From: an uncultured Lachnospiraceae bacterium
Lineage (GTDB): Bacteria; Bacillota; Clostridia; Lachnospirales; Lachnospiraceae
NCBI GenBank assembly: GCA_944381515.1
Contig: CALWLM010000075.1
Location: 1 to 49,315 of the forward strand
Direction: 5' to 3'
Length of the DNA: 49,315 bases
The translations under genes were made by a program, and so were the position numbers. Of the stretch, positions 44,630-49,315 are shown piece after piece; position 1 is the stretch's first letter; every line of letters begins with the position of its first letter. Under the pieces are notes generated by a model. That model saw nothing but the letters and a program-made list of their open reading frames with translations, searched no databases and had not been told where the DNA came from.

Positions 44630-44684
44630 TACAGGGAGGAAAATGGAGAAATCTCTGGACAGATACAGATCGAAGGAGAAGGGA

Positions 44685-45359
44685 ATGGAAACAGCAAGGA
44701 TTTTAATTGTGGAGGATGAGGTCCCGATTGCTGAACTTTTGCAGTATGGATTTCAGAAGGAAGGGTTTCAGGTCTGCTGTGCGCAGACTGCCGGAGCGGC
44801 TATTATGCGGGCGGCAGATTTTAAACCGGAGGTGCTGCTTTTAGACTGGATGCTGCCGGATATGAGCGGACTGGAGCTGTGCCGCCTTTTTTCCGCAGAA
44901 TACAGGATACCTATCGTTATGCTGACAGCCCGGTCGGATATCGAGGACAAGCTGTCGGGGCTGGAAAGCGGGGCGGACGACTATATCACCAAACCCTTTG
45001 ATATGCGGGAGGTGATCGGACGAGTGCGGGCTGTGCTGCGCCGCTTTGAAAAGGCCCACAGGACCGGCACAGAGGAAGGGGACGAAGCACCGTTATGCCT
45101 GTCCGCTTCGGAGCGTGTGGTGATGAACAAGGGACGGCTGGTGGAGCTGCCGCCTAAGGAGTACGATCTTCTGTCCTTTTTTATGCAGAATCCCAGACAG
45201 GTATTTACCCGTCAGGAGCTGCTCCAGGAGGTCTGGGGCTATGCAGACGGAGGCGATACCCGAACCGTGGATCTTCATGTACAGAGACTGCGCAAAAAAC
45301 TGAATCTGGACGGTCATCTGGTGACTGTCTTTGGAGTGGGGTATAAATATGTTCCGTAA
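44685..45359 (+). CDS. OmpR/PhoB-family response regulator
   Basis: Receiver plus winged-helix DNA-binding regulator, 224 residues. Acidic pocket Glu10/Asp11/Glu12, phospho-acceptor Asp54 (LLLDWMLPD), TAR at the Thr switch and YITKPFD with the conserved Lys. The Trans_reg_C domain has ELPPKEYDLLSFFMQNPRQVFTRQELLQEVWG and RTVDLHVQRLRKKL. ATG 44685 (METARILIVEDE) follows AAGGAG with 6-nt spacing; ATG 44643 also has GGGAGG but that lies at the predicted transcript 5' end. It overlaps the kinase gene. Confidence 0.93.
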   Translation: METARILIVEDEVPIAELLQYGFQKEGFQVCCAQTAGAAIMRAADFKPEVLLLDWMLPDMSGLELCRLFSAEYRIPIVMLTARSDIEDKLSGLESGADDYITKPFDMREVIGRVRAVLRRFEKAHRTGTEEGDEAPLCLSASERVVMNKGRLVELPPKEYDLLSFFMQNPRQVFTRQELLQEVWGYADGGDTRTVDLHVQRLRKKLNLDGHLVTVFGVGYKYVP

Positions 45360-46854
45360 GAGCATCCTGTGGAGGCTGTTGGGCGGACTTCTGCTGATCT
45401 TTGCCGTTGGCAGCCTGTTTTTGTACTGGATGGTGCAGCGTCAGGAGCAGGAGAGCCGTCTGGATCAGATTGCGGATGATCTGACTACGCTGAAAGCCAA
45501 CAGTCAGGTTTACATCCGGCAGCTTCTGGTGCTGGATGGACAGAATAACGATGAGCGCAGCTATCGCCTGGTAGCCAGGGAGATGGTCCAGGAGCTCTAT
45601 CAGATTAACGGCTGCTATCCGGCGGCCTATACCAGTGAGGGAGAACTCTTGTATGCGGTTCGGTCCGATCTGTTTGAAAGCGCGCCTGAGGAGGATTTTG
45701 CCAGGGCCATGGCGGGGACGGATGCCTTTACAGTCTTTTATCTCAATGAAGAACAGATGACGGTTACCTTCTCCATGCCGGTGGAGGTCGTGGATGAGAC
45801 GGTGGGAATTCTGCGCTTTTGGGTGGACTATTCCGCCCTTTACCAGCAGGGCCGGGACACTGCCGATATGGTGCTCAAGAGCTGTATGCTGGTGTTTGCG
45901 CTGATCTTTGCTGTCGCGTTGATCCTGATCTCCCAGATGCTGCGCCCGATCCGCAGACTGAGCCGGATTTCGCGCCAGGTGACAGAGGGCCTGACGCGGG
46001 AGGAGATTGATCCGGCGGTTTTTGAAAGCCTGGAGAGAGATCAGGGGCCGGATGAGGTGGGACGGCTGGCGCAGGATATGGGGACGATGCTGCTGCTTTT
46101 GGACGAGCAGTTTGACCGGATGAAGGAGGATAAGGAACGGATTCTGGAGTTAATGAAGAGCCGCCAGGAGTTTTATAACAATGTGACCCATGAACTCAAG
46201 ACGCCGCTGACGGTGATTCAGGGCTATGCAGGGCTTCTGGAGACGGCGGGGGATGACGAGGAGCTTAAGAGCAAGGCGGTTACTCATATTCAAAATGAGA
46301 GCGGACGGCTCTACCGGATGGTACTCCAGCTGTTGGATTTGTCCAGACGGCGAATGGCAGGCAAGAAGGAGCCGGTAGAATTGAGGCCTCTGATTGCGTC
46401 TGTGGCCGAGTCCATGGAGGTGCGGGCCTCGCGGTACGGCATTGGTTTTGTACGGAACCTGGAGGAGGGGCTCTGGGTGCTGGCAGAGGAGGAACGCGTG
46501 CATCAGGTAATCGTCAATCTCTTTGACAATGCCATCAAGTATGGCAGAGAAGGCTGTCCGGTGACGGTGGACGGGAGAAGGCAGGACTCTCAGATCGTAA
46601 TCGAAATCAGCAACCAGGGCTTTTTGCCTCCGGAGGACAGAGAGAAGGTCTTTGAACCTTTTTATCGCATCTCCAAGGAGGCTTCCCGGGAGAAGGGGAG
46701 CGCAGGCCTGGGACTGCCGCTGTGCCGCCAGCTGATGGAGGAACAGGGAGGCAGTATTGAGGCGGACTGCCGGGACGGCCGGGTGATTTTTATTCTGACT
46801 TTCACGGCGGCTGTTTCGCAGCAGGAACAGACGGGCAGAAGGAGGAAGCCATGA
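45349..46854 (+). CDS. Sensor histidine kinase
   Basis: Membrane sensor for the adjacent regulator, 501 residues from ATG 45349 (overlapping the regulator by 11 bp). Two membrane segments (about 8-28 and 175-197) flank a roughly 145-residue extracytoplasmic sensor domain; then HAMP, HisKA with His281 in NNVTHELKTPLTV, and HATPase with VIVNLFDNAIKYG and KGSAGLGLPLCRQL. There is no PAS domain. The third gene of the operon encodes a lipoprotein that could modulate the sensor domain. Confidence 0.94.
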   Translation: MFRKSILWRLLGGLLLIFAVGSLFLYWMVQRQEQESRLDQIADDLTTLKANSQVYIRQLLVLDGQNNDERSYRLVAREMVQELYQINGCYPAAYTSEGELLYAVRSDLFESAPEEDFARAMAGTDAFTVFYLNEEQMTVTFSMPVEVVDETVGILRFWVDYSALYQQGRDTADMVLKSCMLVFALIFAVALILISQMLRPIRRLSRISRQVTEGLTREEIDPAVFESLERDQGPDEVGRLAQDMGTMLLLLDEQFDRMKEDKERILELMKSRQEFYNNVTHELKTPLTVIQGYAGLLETAGDDEELKSKAVTHIQNESGRLYRMVLQLLDLSRRRMAGKKEPVELRPLIASVAESMEVRASRYGIGFVRNLEEGLWVLAEEERVHQVIVNLFDNAIKYGREGCPVTVDGRRQDSQIVIEISNQGFLPPEDREKVFEPFYRISKEASREKGSAGLGLPLCRQLMEEQGGSIEADCRDGRVIFILTFTAAVSQQEQTGRRRKP

Positions 46855-48263
46855 GCAGGCGAAGTAAGAAAGGTCAGAGCGCAAAACGGCCGGCGGCAAA
46901 GGAGCAAAGCAGAGGGAAGCTGCGCATTGCGGCTGCTGCGGCAGCGCTGACTGCATCCATGCTTGTATCCGGCTGCGAACGGCGCGAACCCATCACCTAT
47001 AATCTGGAAGCCGTACGTTCCACGGAGGCGGCGGGAGAGGCTGCTCTGGTATCGGAGGAATATCAGGTGGTCAGCAGTCACTGGTATGAGTACCAGGGAC
47101 TGGGACAGTGGATGGGCGGAGGAGCCACGGCCAGCGTGCTGGAAACGGAACCGGGCAAGCTTATTGTTTTTACGGAAGGGGAGGAAGGCAGCTTTCAGTG
47201 GAGGGACGTCTATTACGCATACGGCTTTTTTGATACAGAAGAGATGAGAGGGCGGGAGGCGGACGGCGGCAGTCCCTTTGTGATCGCTCCCGTGCTCATG
47301 TCCGCCGACGGAACGGCGGTGGCCTATCAGGATATGCGGGATGACGGCTATATGCTGGCCCTGTCTCAGATGGGGCAGGAGACCATTCTCTTAGACGGGG
47401 GCGGCCGCATCTACGAGGACGATGAGGCGATTGGTCCGGAAGCGGAATACGACTGGAGCCGCTTTGAATATTGCTGGTCGGCAGACGGCAGACAGCTGTT
47501 TTATTATAAAATGACCAGAAGAGATAACATCCCTGGAGATGAAACCGTACAAAGCGAAGAGGAGACCGTGCAGGAGGGGGAAGACGGAGAGGAAGATCGG
47601 GAGAATGAAATCCTGGAGCCGGAAAGAGGGACGGCAGAGGGAGACGTACTTATGTTTCCCTGCGGCGTCTTTGGTTATGACCGAGACAGCGGTCAGGTCC
47701 GGGAAATCTGGGAACCGATGGTGGTGGAAATCTCAGGCGACAGCACCCAGGTGGCCTCCATTGCAGCCGACGCAGCAGACGGCCAGGCGGTCATGTTTAT
47801 TTTATTTAACGATGAAAACAGCGGCCAGGATATTCTTCTGTGGAAGGACGGCGAGGAAGAGTCAATGCGGCTGCTGGACTTACAGGACGATCCTCGCCTT
47901 CAGATCCGCATGAGCGATGGAATATATTACTGCCGGGATAACGGAGAAATTCTGCGCTGCGCCATTTCGGGAGACGAACAGGAGACCCTTCTCTATGTTG
48001 GTTCGGGACTGGAGACCTTTTTGGTGACGGAGGATGAGAGCAGGGTATTTACCGTGGAGATGCGGGGAGAGACGGAGGATATCTGTCTTTATACAAGGGA
48101 CGGCGAAGGAAACTGGCGCAAGCAGGTGCTCTATGTGGGAGCGGAGGGAGCCAGGTACTTGCAGCTGTCGGCGGACGGCAGCGAGCTTTTGGCGGAGTGT
48201 CCGGGCGCGTCCGGTACCATGGCGCTGGTACTGTCTTTTGGCGTTTCAAACGCCGCAGAATAG
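46851..48263 (+). CDS. Lipoprotein with TolB/PD40-like repeats, two-component partner
   Basis: Function unknown; exported lipoprotein of 470 residues. The basic N-terminus is unusually long, with a hydrophobic stretch 25-41 and lipobox VSGC (Cys42). Motifs around SADG recur (VLMSADGTAVAYQ, YCWSADGRQLFYY, LQLSADGSELLAE), the pattern of TolB/PD40 beta-propeller blades. A Glu-rich insert lies near residues 225-255. ATG overlaps the kinase stop codon as ATGA, so it is translationally coupled; this suggests a sensing or signal-modulating role with the kinase, by analogy with lipoproteins encoded beside other sensor kinases (inference). Confidence 0.75.
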   Translation: MSRRSKKGQSAKRPAAKEQSRGKLRIAAAAAALTASMLVSGCERREPITYNLEAVRSTEAAGEAALVSEEYQVVSSHWYEYQGLGQWMGGGATASVLETEPGKLIVFTEGEEGSFQWRDVYYAYGFFDTEEMRGREADGGSPFVIAPVLMSADGTAVAYQDMRDDGYMLALSQMGQETILLDGGGRIYEDDEAIGPEAEYDWSRFEYCWSADGRQLFYYKMTRRDNIPGDETVQSEEETVQEGEDGEEDRENEILEPERGTAEGDVLMFPCGVFGYDRDSGQVREIWEPMVVEISGDSTQVASIAADAADGQAVMFILFNDENSGQDILLWKDGEEESMRLLDLQDDPRLQIRMSDGIYYCRDNGEILRCAISGDEQETLLYVGSGLETFLVTEDESRVFTVEMRGETEDICLYTRDGEGNWRKQVLYVGAEGARYLQLSADGSELLAECPGASGTMALVLSFGVSNAAE

Positions 48264-48320
48264 ACAGGCGAAATAAACAGGAAAAACCTGTAGAATGAGG
48301 AAAAGAATGAGGAAGTATAT

Positions 48321-49315
48321 ATGCCTAATATTGTGATAATCGGAGCCGGCGCATCGGGGATGGCGGCGGCTATAGCGGCGGCATCCGAAGGCGCCGGCGT
48401 AACCTTGATCGAGAGAAATGAAAAGCCGGGCAAAAAAATCTATATTACCGGCAAGGGGCGCTGCAATTTGACCAATGCGTCGGATATGGAGACGGTGCGA
48501 AGCAACGTGATTACGAATCCCAAATTTCTCTACAGCGCTTTCCATGCTTTTGATAATCAGGACATAATCCGGCTCCTGGAGGAGGAGGGATGTCCGGTTA
48601 AGGTGGAGAGAGGAAACCGCGTGTTTCCGGTTTCCGACCATGCCTCCGATGTGACGGCGGCTTTGAAGCGGCGGATGGACCGGCTGGGGGTAAAGCTGCG
48701 CCTGAATACACGGGTTTTGTCCCTGATTCTGGAAAACGATGCGGCAGCCGGCGTGCAGGTGCGGGACGAGATAACCGGGCGGGAGGAGGAAGTGAGGGCG
48801 GATGCCGTTATCGTAGCTACCGGCGGCTGCTCTTATCCCTCTACCGGGTCTGCCGGCGACGGATATCGCTTTGCCGCCCAGGCAGGTCATACGGTGACAG
48901 AGAGAAGGCCCGCTCTGGTGCCTTTTGAGACCAGGGAGGACTGGAGCAGGCAGCTGCAGGGGCTGGCTCTTCGCAATGTGAAGGTACGGATCGAAAAGGA
49001 CGGACGGCTGCTGTGGGAAGAATTTGGCGAGATGCTTTTTACCCATTTCGGCGTCAGCGGACCGGTTCTTCTAAGCGCTTCCAGCGTGGTGGGGCCCAAG
49101 CTTCCGGCGATCCTTCAGATTGACTTAAAGCCTGCCCTGAACGAGGAACAGCTGGATAAAAGGCTGCTGCGTGATTTCTCTCAGTCCCAGAACCGTCAGC
49201 TGAAAAATGCCCTGAGCGGTCTGTATCCGGCCCGTCTGATTCCGGTGATAATCCGGGAGAGCGGACTGGACGGAGACAGGGTGGTTCATGATATAACGGC
49301 GGTACAGCGCCGCAG
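48321..49315 (+). CDS. HI0933/BaiN-family flavoprotein (truncated by window edge)
   Basis: Aminoacetone-oxidase/HI0933-like FAD-dependent oxidoreductase; 331 codons are visible and the reading frame continues past the window end with no stop. FAD loop IIGAGASGMAAAIAA, then ERNEKPGKKIYITGKGRCNLTNAS, the family signature, and ATGGCSYPSTGSAGDGYRFA. The family includes BaiN, reported in bile-acid 7-dehydroxylation, but most members have no known substrate. ATG 48321 follows GAATGAGGAAG. The first gene after the two-component operon, with 57 bp between. Confidence 0.9.
   Translation, partial: MPNIVIIGAGASGMAAAIAAASEGAGVTLIERNEKPGKKIYITGKGRCNLTNASDMETVRSNVITNPKFLYSAFHAFDNQDIIRLLEEEGCPVKVERGNRVFPVSDHASDVTAALKRRMDRLGVKLRLNTRVLSLILENDAAAGVQVRDEITGREEEVRADAVIVATGGCSYPSTGSAGDGYRFAAQAGHTVTERRPALVPFETREDWSRQLQGLALRNVKVRIEKDGRLLWEEFGEMLFTHFGVSGPVLLSASSVVGPKLPAILQIDLKPALNEEQLDKRLLRDFSQSQNRQLKNALSGLYPARLIPVIIRESGLDGDRVVHDITAVQRR

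Overview
The window looks like a chromosomal segment of an anaerobic Gram-positive Clostridia, most likely a Lachnospiraceae-type gut bacterium. The reasons are the low-GC-Firmicute gene order pyrH-frr-uppS-cdsA-dxr-rseP-ispG-polC and rimP-nusA-rnpM-L7Ae-infB-rbfA-nrnA-truB-ribF, a PolC-type replicase, the MEP isoprenoid pathway, strong GGAGG ribosome binding sites and an Rnf complex. No phage, transposase, integrase or CRISPR sequence was seen.

Layout. 1-2.8 kb: enolase (minus) diverges from a DUF2812 membrane protein. 2.8-8.6 kb: a MATE exporter converges on a lipoprotein fumarate-reductase-like flavoprotein with two FMN domains (minus); then come a LysR regulator (minus) and the divergent cysteine synthase. 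8.6-19.7 kb: the housekeeping run pyrH to polC. 19.7-32.6 kb: a redox block lying between polC and rimP, which are neighbours in Bacillus subtilis. 32.8-41.3 kb: the rimP to ribF translation and RNA run. 41.4-49.3 kb: an SH3-NlpC/P60 cell-wall hydrolase, a second fumarate-reductase-like lipoprotein, a two-component system with a lipoprotein, and a truncated HI0933-type flavoprotein at the right edge.

The redox block is the most interesting part. Locus 1 (own promoter and a structured 5' leader) encodes RnfD1-G-E-A-B plus a membrane-anchored protein with three FMN-binding domains, and ends at a strong terminator. Locus 2 (own promoter) encodes the only RnfC, a second RnfD, another three-domain FMN-binding protein and an unusual RnfA/RnfE-like membrane protein without the cluster cysteines. 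Downstream are a prenyl-diphosphate-synthase-I-like (Gx-type) membrane protein, a ketopantoate-reductase-like enzyme, acylphosphatase, three tRNA genes and the lipoprotein flavin transferase ApbE.

How the parts may work together (inference): RibF makes FMN/FAD; ApbE attaches FMN outside the membrane to RnfG, RnfD and up to eight further FMN domains; RnfC and RnfB feed NADH/ferredoxin electrons into the Rnf core(s); the multi-FMN proteins carry electrons to surface lipoprotein reductases whose catalytic residues match flavocytochrome c fumarate reductases. Locus 2 may encode a second, RnfB-less NADH-to-extracellular-flavin conduit sharing or owning RnfC. This proposal rests on motifs read by eye and was not tested by any search.
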